Source: Strigops habroptila
Lineage: Eukaryota > Chordata > Aves > Psittaciformes > Psittacidae
DNA: 64,000 bases
Assembly: GCF_004027225.2 (NCBI RefSeq)
Contig: NC_044288.2
Span: 15,944,744-16,008,743 of the forward strand
Direction of reading: 5' to 3'
In this document: positions 49,701 to 60,821 of the stretch, in pieces
Layout: each line of letters begins with the position of its first letter
How positions within the stretch are numbered: the stretch's first letter is position 1
Translations under genes and position numbers: made by a program
Notes under the pieces: generated by a model
Told to the model about the DNA's origin: nothing
The model's database searches: none
Seen by the model: only the letters and a program-made list of their open reading frames with translations

Positions 49701-50019
49701 TCTTAGAATAAAACACGCTTCCATTTCCTTCCTCCCTTTTGTTAAAAAAAAAAAAAAAATAAAATAAAAAAACAAACCAAAAAAACCCAAACTAATAGAG
49801 CCTAACTCTGTTGCAAGAACATTGAAATAAAGTAAAATCATAAGTAGTATTGATGACATTTCTAATTTTTTGTTATCAGTAAGGGGATTCCTAGTGAGAA
49901 AAGAAAGCAAGTTCATACTTGGAATTTATAACACATACTAGATATATTTGTGCCTACCTCTTGTGAAAAACTGTATGTTTGTTTCTTTCAGGTATCTTTC
50001 AAAGAAGCAAGGACAATAA
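40556..50019 (+). CDS. UBLCP1: UBLCP1, ubiquitin-like domain CTD phosphatase 1 (complete, ten coding exons)
   Basis: UBLCP1 is a nuclear HAD-family serine phosphatase. Its N-terminal ubiquitin-like domain binds the 19S proteasome. It dephosphorylates proteasome subunits, lowers nuclear proteasome activity, and acts on RNA polymerase II CTD Ser5 in vitro. The coding exons are 40556-40709, 41098-41189, 41592-41677, 41769-41884, 42989-43087, 44021-44058, 46875-46973, 47422-47538, 48506-48633 and 49992-50019. All have GT-AG boundaries and consistent phases. They total 957 nt, i.e. 318 residues plus stop, equal to the human protein. The UBL domain spans about residues 3-81 ([16 protein letters not shown]...). 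The catalytic DVDYT has Asp143 and Asp145, as in human. The motif II Ser (VIWS) and MFDD at 250-253 are also present. The C-terminus is YLSKKQGQ. The ATG has A at -3. All key residues look intact. Identification is from recalled family sequence. Confidence 0.97.
40710..41591. other. UBLCP1 introns 2 and 3 (around exon 3)
   Basis: Two introns of about 0.4 kb each flank exon 3. The first stays open in the UBLCP1 frame for 76 codons after the donor. Nothing else was recognised. Confidence 0.7.
41098..41189 (+). CDS. UBLCP1: UBLCP1 exon 3 (residues 52-82)
   Basis: Preceded by TTGCATTATAG and followed by GTAAAT. Encodes [20 protein letters not shown] and onward to [10 protein letters not shown], the second half of the UBL domain. 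92 nt, phase 1 to 0. Confidence 0.95.
41592..41677 (+). CDS. UBLCP1: UBLCP1 exon 4 (residues 83-111), acidic linker
   Basis: Preceded by TTCCTCTAG and followed by GTTAGG. Encodes [20 protein letters not shown] and onward, the acidic linker between the UBL and phosphatase domains. 86 nt, ending inside Arg111. Confidence 0.95.
41769..41884 (+). CDS. UBLCP1: UBLCP1 exon 5 (residues 111-150), catalytic DVDYT
   Basis: Preceded by TTACATTAG and followed by GTGAGA. Contains [14 protein letters not shown] with nucleophile Asp143 and acid/base Asp145 of HAD motif I. 116 nt, ending one base into Asp150. Confidence 0.96.
41885..42988. other. UBLCP1 intron 5
   Basis: 1.1 kb of T-rich intron. No repeat or exon was recognised. 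Confidence 0.75.
42989..43087 (+). CDS. UBLCP1: UBLCP1 exon 6 (residues 150-183)
   Basis: Preceded by TTCTATTTAG and followed by GTAAGT. Encodes [20 protein letters not shown] and onward to DYDIVIW. The last base begins the motif II serine codon. 99 nt. Confidence 0.96.
43607..43906 (-). other. unrecognised antisense open frame in UBLCP1 intron 6
   Basis: The minus strand has a 300-nt segment that is open for exactly 100 codons. It is preceded by an acceptor-like TTTAATTTCAG and followed by donor-like TGT/GTAAGC. It reads [20 protein letters not shown], then [20 protein letters not shown] and [20 protein letters not shown]. Codons look coding-like (many G-first codons), and no ATG opens the frame. 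A second frame at 43,342-43,560 ([40 protein letters not shown]) follows, but splicing the obvious sites does not restore phase. I do not recognise a family. It could be a decayed retrocopy, a nested antisense exon or chance. Confidence 0.3.
44021..44058 (+). CDS. UBLCP1: UBLCP1 exon 7, 38-nt small exon
   Basis: Preceded by CTCTTGTTTCAG and followed by GTAAGT. Encodes (S)[12 protein letters not shown]. It completes the Ser of HAD motif II. At 38 nt it is not a multiple of three, so skipping it would break the frame. Confidence 0.94.
45843..46463 (+). mobile_element. solo LTR of an avian endogenous retrovirus (plus)
   Basis: It begins TGTCCTAGTTTTGGCTGGGG and ends CTCAAACCATAACA. It is flanked by a perfect 5-bp duplication, GGAAC, at 45,838-45,842 and 46,464-46,468. 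It carries a TATA-like CAGTATAGAAACTG (46,100-46,113), ATTAAA (46,336-46,341) and a long simple repeat between them. No internal retroviral sequence is present. Same family as the copy at 24.25 kb. It lies in the sense orientation within UBLCP1 intron 7. The LTR type is common in neoavian genomes as I recall; the name is not assigned. Confidence 0.92.
46264..46295. repeat. (C)n(CT)n(AT)n(AC)n compound microsatellite inside the LTR
   Basis: cccccctctctctctatata followed by tatatacacac lies in the 3' half of the solo LTR. It occupies about the same position as the C15 run in the other LTR copy. Confidence 0.85.
46875..46973 (+). CDS. UBLCP1: UBLCP1 exon 8 (residues 196-228)
   Basis: Preceded by TTTGTGATGCAG and followed by GTAAGT. 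Encodes [20 protein letters not shown] and onward to RRGLID. 99 nt, phase 0 at both ends. Confidence 0.96.
46974..47421. other. UBLCP1 intron 8
   Basis: 0.45 kb. Nothing recognised apart from the splice signals. Confidence 0.8.
47422..47538 (+). CDS. UBLCP1: UBLCP1 exon 9 (residues 229-267), MFDD motif
   Basis: Preceded by TTATTTTTTCAG and followed by GTAATT. Encodes [20 protein letters not shown] and then [10 protein letters not shown], whose Asp pair (252-253) is the metal-binding motif of the HAD fold. 117 nt, phase 0. Confidence 0.96.
47539..48505. other. UBLCP1 intron 9
   Basis: About 1 kb of intron. No repeat or exon was recognised. Confidence 0.75.
48506..48633 (+). CDS. UBLCP1: UBLCP1 exon 10 (residues 268-310)
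   Basis: Preceded by TTTTGTATAG and followed by GTAAGA. Encodes [20 protein letters not shown] and onward to [10 protein letters not shown]. 128 nt, ending inside Arg310. Confidence 0.96.
48634..49991. other. UBLCP1 intron 10
   Basis: 1.36 kb. An A-rich tract with interspersed T and C lies at 49,744-49,792. Otherwise nothing recognised. Confidence 0.75.
49992..50019 (+). CDS. UBLCP1: UBLCP1 exon 11 coding end (YLSKKQGQ, stop)
   Basis: Preceded by TTTCTTTCAG. Completes Arg310 and encodes YLSKKQGQ with TAA at 50,017-50,019. The exon continues as 3' UTR. Confidence 0.95.
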
Positions 50020-51020
50020 CAATAATAAAATTGTGTGGCACTGAATTGAAGGGAACATAACTAAGATCATTGGACTTTTCCTTGCTTTTATGCTAGAGTA
50101 TAATAGTGCTGGACACTGGATCCAATGCCAGAATGACTGCTACACTTGGTCTTCCAGTTGGTTGGTTGTGGGGTTTTTTTAAAAAGATCACAGCAATAAG
50201 CTCAAAGTGGGAGAAACAAGTCAGTTACTTTTTCTTGCATTCAGTTCTGGTGTTACTACTTAAAATACTTTCCTCTCCTTTGCTGCCGAAGTACAACCAT
50301 AACCATTAAAGACCAAAACCATTCTGAAACTAGAAAAACAGTTAAATATTTAGACCAAAAAAAGTTGAGTAAGGAGCCAACCTTGGTGGTGTATGAATTG
50401 TATAAGCCCTCTATTCCCTCCATCTTTAGAAACAGTCTCCCTCTCCCATTCCAGTATTTAAGTCTATAAATTACAAGTTGTCTAAGTTTGGTATGTATTA
50501 GTATGTCAGTGTTTCTCTGTGCAAGACAGTAAGATGGGAAAGTACCACCTCTGTGGCCAATTTACCCCAGTGCGTGAACTTGTACTATAAAGCAGTGTTT
50601 ACTGGAAAACAAAAGATTGAAGTTTGAGGGAGAGAAACCCACTCTTATTTGGTAAGTGAAAAGCAGTCTGCCTGAAAAACTCTCATACGTCAGATAAAGG
50701 GTTTAAACCTCAGATGGGAAAGTCACATTCCTAACAAAGCATGAACAAAACCCTTGTTCTCTTCTAGTTAAATCTTGTCAAAGTGCAAACACTGTGTTTA
50801 AACACAATATTCAGCCATACTGTTCTTAAAATATCATTTACTTGCGCTGCTTATGCCTGCACTATAGAAGTGTGATGTGACTGCTGTTTGGCATTACCAA
50901 CACTTGTGCATTATGCAGTTCATGTATTTGAAAGAAGACTGACCCTTTCAAATAAAAATGGTATATATTGTTCTTAAGGAACTATAGCAGTTGTGTAAAT
51001 AATAAATACCTTTTTCATAA
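50020..51020 (+). other. UBLCP1: UBLCP1 3' UTR
   Basis: About 1 kb of AT-rich sequence after the stop, ending near the second of two AATAAA signals. No repeat was recognised in it. Confidence 0.8.
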
Positions 51021-51043
51021 TGTGTGTCCTGTGTTGTCTTAGA
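50951..51043 (+). terminator. UBLCP1: UBLCP1 polyadenylation region
   Basis: AATAAA at 50,951-50,956 and again at 51,001-51,006. The second is followed within 20 bases by a GT-rich downstream element, tgtgtgtcctgtgttgtctt. Cleavage is expected near 51,015-51,025. Confidence 0.8.
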
Positions 51044-54000
51044 TATCTAGTTTGCATAACAGAGAAGCTTTTGATAATCTTGATTTTGGGTGGTGGGGTT
51101 GGGGGCATTTCTTTGGGTTCCAGAGACACCGATTTTGCAGTTGAGTAAGAGACTGGTATGTGCCACTGCAGATTAGGGCAGTGGTGTCAAACACTGAAGC
51201 GCCTTTGCCTCCCAGGAAAGAAACCTTGACAGCAAATGTCAGAATGCCAGCACAGCAGACACAAATGAGGTGAGCATGTTAGGCTCCAGGTCAATGACCT
51301 GTCAGAAAATATAGTTTCTTATCCACTGCTCTTTGTGGTTTAGTGTTATCCCAAACTGTGTTTTAAACTAGTAAACCAGAAACCTGATGCGTAAAAATCT
51401 TTGTTTTAAGTAAGTATGAAGGGTGAATTACTGAAGTTTTGTCTCCTAAAGCTGGTTTCTGGACTGGAAGGCTGGCTCACTCATGTATGTACATGGCAGA
51501 TCAGTCCTCAACCTTAGAATAGTGATCCTTTACCTGGGAAAGCTGCAGTAGCTTAGATGCTGGAATACAGGACTGATGTGTGGTGTACCAGAACACCTGT
51601 AAATTTAAACAACTGAAAGAAGTCAAGGCATTGCACTTGGATCACCTATAGTGTTTGTTGTGCTAGTCAGCTAGAGAAGACTGAACCAAGGAAATGTATT
51701 TCAACATGTGCCCATATCCTTTTGCTCAAAGTTGGCATACAAGCAGAAATTTTACAGTGAATGAGTGATACTCCTTTCTTCTGCTTTATACAAGGAACAT
51801 TTTAGAAAATGTTGGGGTTTTTTTTAAATTTAATTGACACTGGGATTTCATCCCAGAATTTCAAAGTAGAAGTAGATGTGCACTCCCCTTTCAAATATTT
51901 TATAAGCTGAGCTGGAATACATGAGAGTGTGATCTCAATGTGATGGTAACACATAGCTGTTGCTGACAAGTCATTATGTCTTTTATGACTAACGTTGTTT
52001 CCCTTACCAGATTGTATGTTTGAAGACTAGTCTTGCAATCTGATTTTTTTTTCCCCTCACAAGAAAAGGAAACGCATGTATTTTACTGGCTATCTTCTAA
52101 AAACACTGCAGTGATTTACTTGGCTGAGACATGATGCAGCTGTGAGCAACCTGGTCAACTGGAAGGTGTCCCTGCTTATGGCAGTGGAACTGGATGATCT
52201 TTAACTTTCCTTCCAACCCAAACCAGTCTGTGATTCTATGATTGAGATGTGTAAAATCATGAAGCTGTGGATAAGGAAAGCGCAAAACTGATGTTCACCA
52301 AATCCCACAATACTAGAATGAGGGGTCACTCAAACAGGAGAGTGGCTTAAAATTAAGAGCAGCAGGTCACAATCTCATGGACTTTGTTGCCATGGTTTGT
52401 TGTGAAGGCAGCAGGTTCAGAAAGGAGTTAGCTTCATGAACAAGTCCATCGTCAGATGCTAAAGGGAATGGGCTTGGAAGGCCCAATATCTGCAATACAA
52501 GAATTGCAGGTGCACAGGAAGGTGGAAAGCACCTCTGCTGATTTTCTGTTCCTCCTTTTTGATCGCGAAGGCAGTTTTGACCTACTTGTATTTCCAAAGT
52601 GTAGTTGATCCTTGGGAATAACTATCAACAGCAAAGTTTAAAGCTTCATTCCCTGTTAACATTTAGTTTCCTTTCAGATTCTAGTGAGGTCCCCGAGAAG
52701 CATTTAATCAGTGGCTTTCACAATCTCTGTTAAAATAAATAGGATTCAAGCATAATCGAAGGGAGCGTGTGGCTTAGAGTTTATAATTTACTGTTCCAAA
52801 AAACTCTGTAGAAGCATTAAATGGAGTCTGAAATACTCCAAATATTTTCATGTGTCAGAGACTGTACTGGGCTCCCAGTACATGTCAAGCATTCTGTATG
52901 TTGTTCTGTCTGATTATTCATATCAAAAGAGACAGTCCATTTTAAAATGAAGTTATTTCTGTAAGCTCTGGATATCTGACAACTCTAATGCCTCACTGTG
53001 GCATGAATGCTCATCACTGGAGGTACATGGAGTGACAGCTGAAGCCAAGAACTGAACTGCACATTCAGCTCCACAAATCCTGCTGCATGACTGTGAAATC
53101 CACAGCTAGTTGCCAATTTTTATTCCTGACTTGACATCCGACTGACAGCAAATGGATGCCAAAGGATTTAAGACTATTTTCCACTCCGTCTGTTCAGGAT
53201 GTGTTTAAGACTGATGGGAGAAGTGCTGAATACTTTCTATCAATAAGATGAAGCCGTGGTAAAATCTGTGTTTCAGAGGGTAAAGTACACAGTTCTTCTG
53301 AGTCATTAAAGCTGATTAAAGCAGGAAATGCTGAATGAAGAGGTGTCAGAGGGCAGAATCCTTTGACATCTCACTATTGACATTGCAACCCTCATGGCGG
53401 GTGCCAGCCATTATTAGCACTGACTATCACTGCACTCAGCATAGGGTGGCTGATGAAGTGCTTTGGCTGGGGGATTGATGGAGAAAGATTTCAGTGAAAA
53501 GGAAATGTTGAGAAAGAGAATTACAGGACTTGAAGAGAAAAATACTGATCTGTCCTGGAGAAGACAAGGTACATCTTTCAAGTGTTATGAGTTTCTTGTG
53601 TAAGTAATATTAGCAATATCTTGTGACAGCCAAAAGTTACCTGAGTACTATACTGACATCTGCGCTCTGAAAGGGCTTCTCACTAATCAGGATATGTTTT
53701 ATATATAAACGACTCAAAATTTCAAGCTCTCTGCCTCATGGCAAGAGATGAACAATTTCTTTTCAGTTAGGTTTTCCTAGAGAATGGAGAAAAATGGCTC
53801 TGATGACTTACAGTGTTAAGTGCAACTCTGACTTTATCTTCTGGACCTTTATTTCCCAGCCCAGCTGTATTTTCTCCTGTTGTCTCTTAGATCCCCTTTA
53901 ACCACACAAGGCCTCAACCTCACCATTTATACATCAGCCCTTTCCTGATGGTGTTTTGTAACAGAGAATTTCAAAATGAACTGTTTATATACCTATGAGC

Positions 54001-57000
54001 TTTCTCATACATCCCTGAGCATTATTTATTCTTATTTATGAAGTTTGCTCATCTCTGGAGATCCTGTGATGCTGCTTTGATACTGCGAGCACTACTTGGA
54101 TGCTCATTTAGCTCTCAGCAGTCTGTGCAGAGCTTGGCATGTTTCCTTGCCACACACAGACACATACAATGCCATGCCATTAATTTCTATGTCTCTCCTA
54201 GCAAGTAGTTTTCCCACCAATTCATTTTCTGTTAAGAATAGTGGGTACAAGTCAAAAGGAGCTTGTTTTCATATTGCATAAAGCTCTTGGTGCTATGGGT
54301 GGGGTGGTGGGCACAAAGAGAAGTGCATCACTAACACTTGATTGAAAATTGTGGGGTTTTTTTTCTTTCAACTGTCTAGTTGAAATTGCACACCCACATT
54401 TTTACCCCAAGGTATTTATATATCAGAAAAGAGCAGCTCTTATTTTCACCATGGCAGGGACCAGGGTTGGCTGTGTGCCTGGGACTGGGTGACCTGGAGC
54501 AGAGCCTGCATGGTCACTGATGGTGAGCCATGTCCCCTCTCTTCCCTTACAACACCCTGGAAGATTTTGCCTTCCTAGAGCAAGCTGAGATAGCTCTAGA
54601 ATTATATTTAGCAAAGCTTACCAATTTCTTACCCTGCTTTCTATATTCAGTCCACGTTTCATGACATACATGGGTATGTGACATCTGTGAATAGTGAAAA
54701 CTGCAGCACCAGTTTCGTAGGTGAGCATGAGCAGAATTTGAAACACATGCTTGAAGTGCAACTGATGCACTTTTGGGTCCCTCTGCTGTCCTAATGATGG
54801 ATATTTCTTGAACCAGGACCAAAATGAGCATGTTTTTGGAAAAGTTAAGTGTGTTAAGCTGCCTCAGAGATAAAAATGATAAAGTGATGTGGGTTTTTTA
54901 AAATCTGATTAGTCCCTTACAGATGTGACTAGACATAACAGGTACATTCTTGTAAAGCCTTTTCCTGTAAAAGGGTAACAAATTAAGAAAACAAATACTT
55001 TGTGTCTAACACTTGGAAAGAAGGAAATTCTGAGCTCCAGATGCATGCGGCTTTGTAATTACATCTGAGCAATATCCCCACCAATAGCAAATTAGTTGAG
55101 ATAAACATATTCAGAAGCTATTAAACTAGTTTGTTTTGGATCTAGTAAGTAGCTGCAGCTGGAAGAAAGCAGGCAAGTAATTGAAAATTCTGACTGCTTT
55201 AATCAGAATCAAAATATTGCATTTTATATGTGCATTTCTACTTGCAAGTAGTCCTAAATTTTAAGAATGTAAGTAACCTAAAGTGATTTTTTTTTTCTTA
55301 TTCTGATATGATTGGTTTTGTTGGTTTACTGAAAAATACCAAACAATTCCCTAAAAAGATATTTACTTTAGATAGACCAAAACTGAGTAAATTTGGGTAG
55401 ATTTAGTTATGCAACTAGAAAACTATGTAATATCTGGTTTTATGGAACTGAAGTGCACTCATACAGCATTGAGATGGCACTATTGTCACTGACAACACTG
55501 AATTCATGGCTTGTCACTCACTCATTGCAGATATCCCTGAAAAAGTTGTACAACAGTTTGTCTGGTTTTCAACTTAGATATGCTATAAAATAGTTGTCCA
55601 GTTAAACTCACATCACTGATGCAGAACCATTCATTACTCTCCGAAGCATGGGAAGATGTGTTGAAGTGTGTACACCAAGAGTCCCACAACTCAGTGCTGG
55701 TCCTGAAGCCTCAGCTGGGTGCTGGGAGCCTGACTGCATAGCTGGGGATCAGAGAGAAGAGCAAGTTAGGAAGAGATTGATTGGAAGGAATGCTTGTCTG
55801 TATCCCTGCTCATCCTGCAGTTAACCCAGTACACTGCAGGCAGAGGGTATGGGCAGCCGGCAAGATGAAAAATGCAAATGAGCAGTCGATCTTGTGAGAT
55901 TAACATATCAAATCCCTTAATGGATTTTCAGGTAACAGAGATAATTACAGATCCGCAAAGCATGACTCAGTCGAGTACAGGGCACAATTCCAGAAACTAT
56001 GAAAGGAGAAGAGCTGCAGTATTACTGTCAAAGAAATCAAGCCAGAATCAAGCCAGAGATCAGCAACATTACTAAGTTATCAGCCTATTTAGGTGGTAAG
56101 AGGGCAAATGGAGATTTGTGGGCAGAGTTTCCAGTACTGGCCATCTTTCACAAGAATCGGTTGAACTTTATGCCCACCTCTTGCCTTACCTTTCCAGAGG
56201 GTTGAGCAGAAGCCTTGGGCCAGGCATGGGACAAGCACCGTGGCAGAACGCTGGGAAGGAAACCAGCTCTTGAACTAAAGCTTCTGCCAGAGCCAATTAA
56301 TGTGCAACTGCTGGATTGCACCGGCTTTACAGGGGTGGGAGACAGCACAGAGTGACCTTATCTTACCCCATAAATAGTGCTTAGAGTGGCTTAGACTATA
56401 TATATGTATATATTGGGGAAGGTAGAAGTTTAGATATCACCTAATCACTACACACCAGAAGCTGAGGCTTTACAGAAAAGCCCACAGCAAGAACGGCAGC
56501 CTGCTGCCAGAAGCGCTCAAAGCCGAACTGCGCTGAAGAGGCACAGTACCACAGCTAAAACCACCTGGTCTGTGGCAGCATCCAGTGTCCACCGTAGGTA
56601 CTGCATTCTCTCCCCTCCATCGCCCTGGTCTGCTCACAAAAGGAGTAGCTTTATCCTGCTAATCTTTGGAGAGACAACGCTGAAGCCTGGACCACTCCAG
56701 AGGATCAGCAGGACCTAGGCAGGCCACCGAGACACAACAGCAAACAGGAGAGCACCCTCAGTAGCAGAAGGTCCTCTGAGACCCTCTCAGGGTAAAAGGT
56801 CCTTGCACTAACTCTATAGTTGTGCCATGGCATGCCACAGCTGCTCAAACACAAGGGTGGGCAATGGCTTTCTCCCTTGTCACAGCCTTAACAGAGACGA
56901 AGAGCTTCACAGAGGCAGAGTCCAAGCCTCAGCTGATGCTAGATCTCAATATTCTCATCCAGACACAGTGTAACCAGAAAGCTCTTCCCAACTCCTAGAG

Positions 57001-57590
57001 GTACAAAGCCCAGCTCATCTCAGCTGCATTTCTCTGCCCCCAAACTTATTCCCCTGGTGTCTGCAGGGGAGGTGAGCAATCCCCTGGGGAAGACAGCAGG
57101 CTGAGCAGTCTCAAGCCAAGGTAGTGATTGATTAGAGCCACCTTTTACATGTTATGTCAAGGGGATAGGCTGAGACTGCACCTTGTGCCTGAGCTCTTTG
57201 ATGGGAGGTGATGGGCCCTGCAGGAGCACAGGAAACTCAGAGCACCCTGACCAGCAGCAGCCTCAGGAGAGGGGGAGAACAAGTGCCAGGAGAGAGAGCC
57301 AAGGCACAGGGAACAGGCAGAAGAAGTTTACCAGGAATCTCAGAGTGCCAGTCCTCCCTGCATGGATCTGTCAGCGTAATTCGTTGTAAGAACAGCTGTT
57401 GTGCTCAGCAAAGATAGGCTAATGCAGACACCCAACCTGAAAAGAGGATGCGTGCTGCAATGTAAGGCACTTTTGAGTCTGTGAGGGTGAACAACTTTGT
57501 CACTATTAGTGCACAGCCCTGCTGTGGGCACCTCAACCTAAATTCCGACAGGCAGAAGATGCTCTGTGGCCGGGTGATGCCCCCGCAGAG
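51044..57590. other. intergenic sequence downstream of UBLCP1
   Basis: 6.5 kb with no supported gene. A CR1 tail fragment lies at 52.14 kb. IL12B, which follows UBLCP1 on the minus strand in other amniotes, was looked for among minus-strand frames but no p40-like exon was recognised. Its exons are short and divergent, so absence is not proven. Confidence 0.6.
52140..52245 (+). mobile_element. CR1 LINE 3' tail fragment
   Basis: gtgagcaacctggtcaactg, then aaggtgtccctgcttatggc, gatgatctttaactttcctt and ccaacccaaaccagtctgtg with an attctatgatt tail. This is the terminal 100 bases of a CR1, plus orientation. Confidence 0.85.
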
Positions 57591-57860
57591 GGTGGGGACC
57601 ACAGGAAGGCGGTTTGCTCATTTAGCAGAGCTGACCTGCTCCCGAGGATTGGCACAAGAGGACTTTCGGGCCTTTCTCCGAGACCCGAGCACCCTCCGCT
57701 GCCGGAGCGGCCGCAAGAGGGAGCCCGGCGCCCGGGAACGGGCGGCAGCCCCGGGCGGTGCCCCCGCCCCAGGGGTGACGTAACCTCGCGCGGCCCCGCC
57801 CAGCGCCTGCATCATCATCATCATCATCATCGGACAACGCTGGAGCGTCCGCCGGCTGCT
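57590..57860. promoter_or_regulatory. small isolated CpG island with CRE-like site
   Basis: About 270 bp of very GC-rich, CpG-dense DNA in an otherwise AT-rich gene-free region. It contains TGACGTAA (57,776-57,783), a CREB/ATF-type element, a GC box (cccccgcccc near 57,761), and a (CAT)7 tract at 57,810-57,830. It could be the promoter of a non-coding RNA or an orphan island with enhancer function. Direction cannot be determined. Confidence 0.5.
57810..57830. repeat. (CAT)7 trinucleotide repeat
   Basis: Seven perfect CAT units at the edge of the CpG island, with no flanking evidence of translation. Confidence 0.95.
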
Positions 57861-58619
57861 GTAACTGTGGATAAGGGTTAAGGGTACCTTTAGGAGCAGG
57901 GCATGACAGGAGGACCTGGTCACAGGGCAGGGCTTGGGCAGCTGATGGGTTTATCACAGGTGACTCCACAAAACCACCCTCCCAAAAGCACGACATTCTT
58001 TGGGAGGAAGGCCAGAAGTGTCATAGCCAGCTCTTGCCACCATACCAACACTCCTGTTCACTCCCAATTCATTGAGCAATTTTAGCTCAGAAAGGTGAAC
58101 GCTGTATTACACAGCACCACCGCTCCCCACAACCGTTGCTCCACAAGCTGGGTACTAGGTCCGACCCTGCCACAAGCACTGCAGCCACTGCTTGGGACCA
58201 GCCTCAGGCTGGTCAGAGCATCCCTCCAGGCCCAGCAAAAGGCCAGGTTTAACCTTATCTTTTAAGTTCCGGCTGAGGCTCTTCCAAAGCCCTGCTCCCT
58301 CCAGAGACCCAATGACCTGACCTTATCAAAGCTCTCATCCCTCATGCCCCATGGATAGCAAGCCCATCATGGAGCTTTAAAACAAACAACTCCTTGTGTG
58401 GCACCTATCTTTCTATAGGGGTATATCTTATGCTTCTCCCCATTTCTGCTTTATGTATTGTGGCAACCCTTCTCTTCCACATGTTTTTGTAAGCCTTCCA
58501 CAGCATTTTTAGAGCAGGCGTATAGGACACCATCATCAGCCACAATTACTGCAGCTACTCCTATGAGGAGTTCCTAAAACACACTACTAACTTCAGCAGG
58601 GGGCACTGGAAGAGGGAAC

Positions 58620-58690
58620 CTCCAAAACCAAACCCAAAACAATCCAAACACACAAAAACCAACCAAACAAAGCAAAAAACCCCACCAAAA
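58620..58690. repeat. A/C-rich low-complexity tract
   Basis: Degenerate caaaac/ccaaac units with almost no G or T on the plus strand. Similar short tracts occur near 24.00, 25.81 and 27.36 kb. Simple-sequence drift is the simplest reading. Confidence 0.7.
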
Positions 58691-59104
58691 CTCTCACAGC
58701 ACAAAGCAAACCCCTCACCTTCTGTTTGCTCTGGTGTCAGTCAAACCAGCCAAACAACCAAGTGCTTCCCCTGGGCTCCTATTTAAGCCCTTCAGCAGTG
58801 ATGGGGTGGGGGGAATTGTTGGCTGATTCTCAGCACCTGGGAGCCATTTCACCCCAGAGCAGGCTTGGCTGCTCTCTCATTCTTGAAGGACCTAAGACAT
58901 GCTGATACCCTCCTGCTGCTCCCTGAAATTGCCACAATCTACATCTTTCCAGTCCCCTGCAATACTCCTGTAGCTCTCCCGCCTACTCTCTGAGCAGTCC
59001 TTTTACATGTCCCCATAGCTCAGTCTTCCCCCCGTACTCAGTTTTGGGCCCCACCCCAGTACGAGAAAAGCAGTGAAAAACTAGACTAAGTTCAGTGAGT
59101 AGCC

Positions 59105-59465
59105 ACAAGAGAGTTGGGGGCTGGAGCTCTGCAAAAAGCAGCAGAGGGAGGTGGGCTTGTTCAGCCTGGTGAGAAGGTTTCAGGGGGACTTAAGAGCATC
59201 CTGCCAGTTAACAAGCAGGTTGGAGAGCAGTCAGAGACAGATTCCTCACAGTGGAGATGAGACAGTTGAAAGAACAGAGGTTGAAACCAGATACAAGGAA
59301 AAATTTCTTTACCATGATGACAGTGAAACCCTGCGACAGGTAGCCCCACCCTGGGAGGTTTTCAATGCTAGACTGGATAAAGCCCTGAGCAACCTGATAG
59401 GACCTCAGAACTGACCCTGCGTGAGCAGGAGGTTGGACCAAAGTGCCTTCCAACCTGATCCATCC
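59105..59465 (+). mobile_element. old CR1 LINE 3' end
   Basis: Decayed but ordered CR1 landmarks: gcttgttcagcctggtgaga, ggagatgaga, ccagatacaaggaaaaattt, tgggaggttttcaatgctag, actggataaagccctgagca and gtgccttccaacctgatcca. More diverged than the other copies. Confidence 0.75.
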
Positions 59466-60689
59466 TCCCTTCTCTTTGGGAAAAGGGGGTGAAGCGAAAT
59501 GATAACCAAGTCCAGAGCTTCCTCCTCAGCAGGGCTGTGGGAACCCTGCAGTCAGCACCACCACCCTGGGATCATCCCATGGCAGCTAGAAAAGCCTTGT
59601 CAAACACTGTGAATGTCAAGGGGAAAAAGTAGGACAAAGGACTCAACTGAGTTGTGACAGTGACACGTGCCTGTGCTGGGGGAGGAGGAGGAAGTGGTGG
59701 AGCACGCAAGTTAAATGGGCCAAGAGCCTGGACACAGCAATCTATCAGCTGCATCACCAGCAGAGCGAAGCTGTGAGATGGAAATATATCCTTCCCCTCT
59801 GCCATGTGCATAGCCCAGTCACAGGAGGGTGCTCAGCTGTGAGCAATGGCTTCTTTCAGTAGGAGCAACCATGCACAAATTGAATTCTTCCATTATTGTA
59901 ATTGCCAAGAAGGACTGAGTGAGCCGCAGGGAGCGCAGGGCCCTCTTTCTGCTGCAAGGGGCAGTGGCTGAGATGCTGGGGCAGCTCCCACCCCAGGCTC
60001 TGCCCCTTCTTCCCCAGGCAGAGAACAAGCTGTGAAGATCCTCATGTTATCATGTTATCTAACAATCTTTCACTCACCTTTCAAAGCTGTCAAAAACCCT
60101 CAATAAAACTCAACACAATTTAAAAGGAGGAGGAAGGAGATCTCTTGGCCTCTCCTGGGGAGGAAGTATGGGAAGTTTTCACGACTAGGGGAATGAATTT
60201 CCTCAAAGGAGATTACTCCCATTCCCCACTTCCATGGCACAGGTGCAGGAGATAGTAGTTGGGTCTGTAGAGGTACAGAGGTGTTTTTATTTGCTATTTG
60301 CTCTGAAAACCAAAATACTTGACAACAAATGGTTGTCAAGTAGTGAACTCCTGGAGTTTGTGTCCTCTTCTGAAATGTCCTTGTTATCTCCTCCAGATTA
60401 AAAAGGATTAGATACAGGAATACGCTGAGAGTCACTGAGGGTCATCTCAGGCGTAAAGATGTTCCGTACCCCCTCACTCATTAAAATGTCACTTTACATC
60501 TAAAAAATGGGGTGGGTTTGCTCCTGTACACTGAATATGGTGCTGATCCAGAGCCATGCAACATAGTAGGATCACCTAAGGATAACTCAGGAAGGAGAGG
60601 ACATGCGGAGGTCATCCTGCTCCAAGCAGGAAGAGGAAGGCCCTCCCACTTTCCCAACATGTCTTTCCTGACCACTTGTCCTTGTGCAG

Positions 60690-60821
60690 GAGATGCTGCT
60701 TGCTCCTCTAAATCTTGCCCATGTTCTGGATGTCTTGCTGTTGAGTTTACCACTGTAACATCTGAATGTGAAACCAAACAAGTGTACTTCCCCTGGCTGT
60801 ACCAACTGGGACACAGAGAGG
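60690..60821 (+). other. plus-strand exon-like segment, function unknown
   Basis: 132 nt bounded by a strong acceptor (CCACTTGTCCTTGTGCAG) and a strong donor (GAGAGG/GTAAGT). One frame is open throughout and Cys-rich (CSSKSCPCSGC), but the surrounding open frame has no ATG context and I recognise no family. It lies 3 kb right of the orphan CpG island, so an exon of a non-coding RNA is plausible. Confidence 0.3.
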
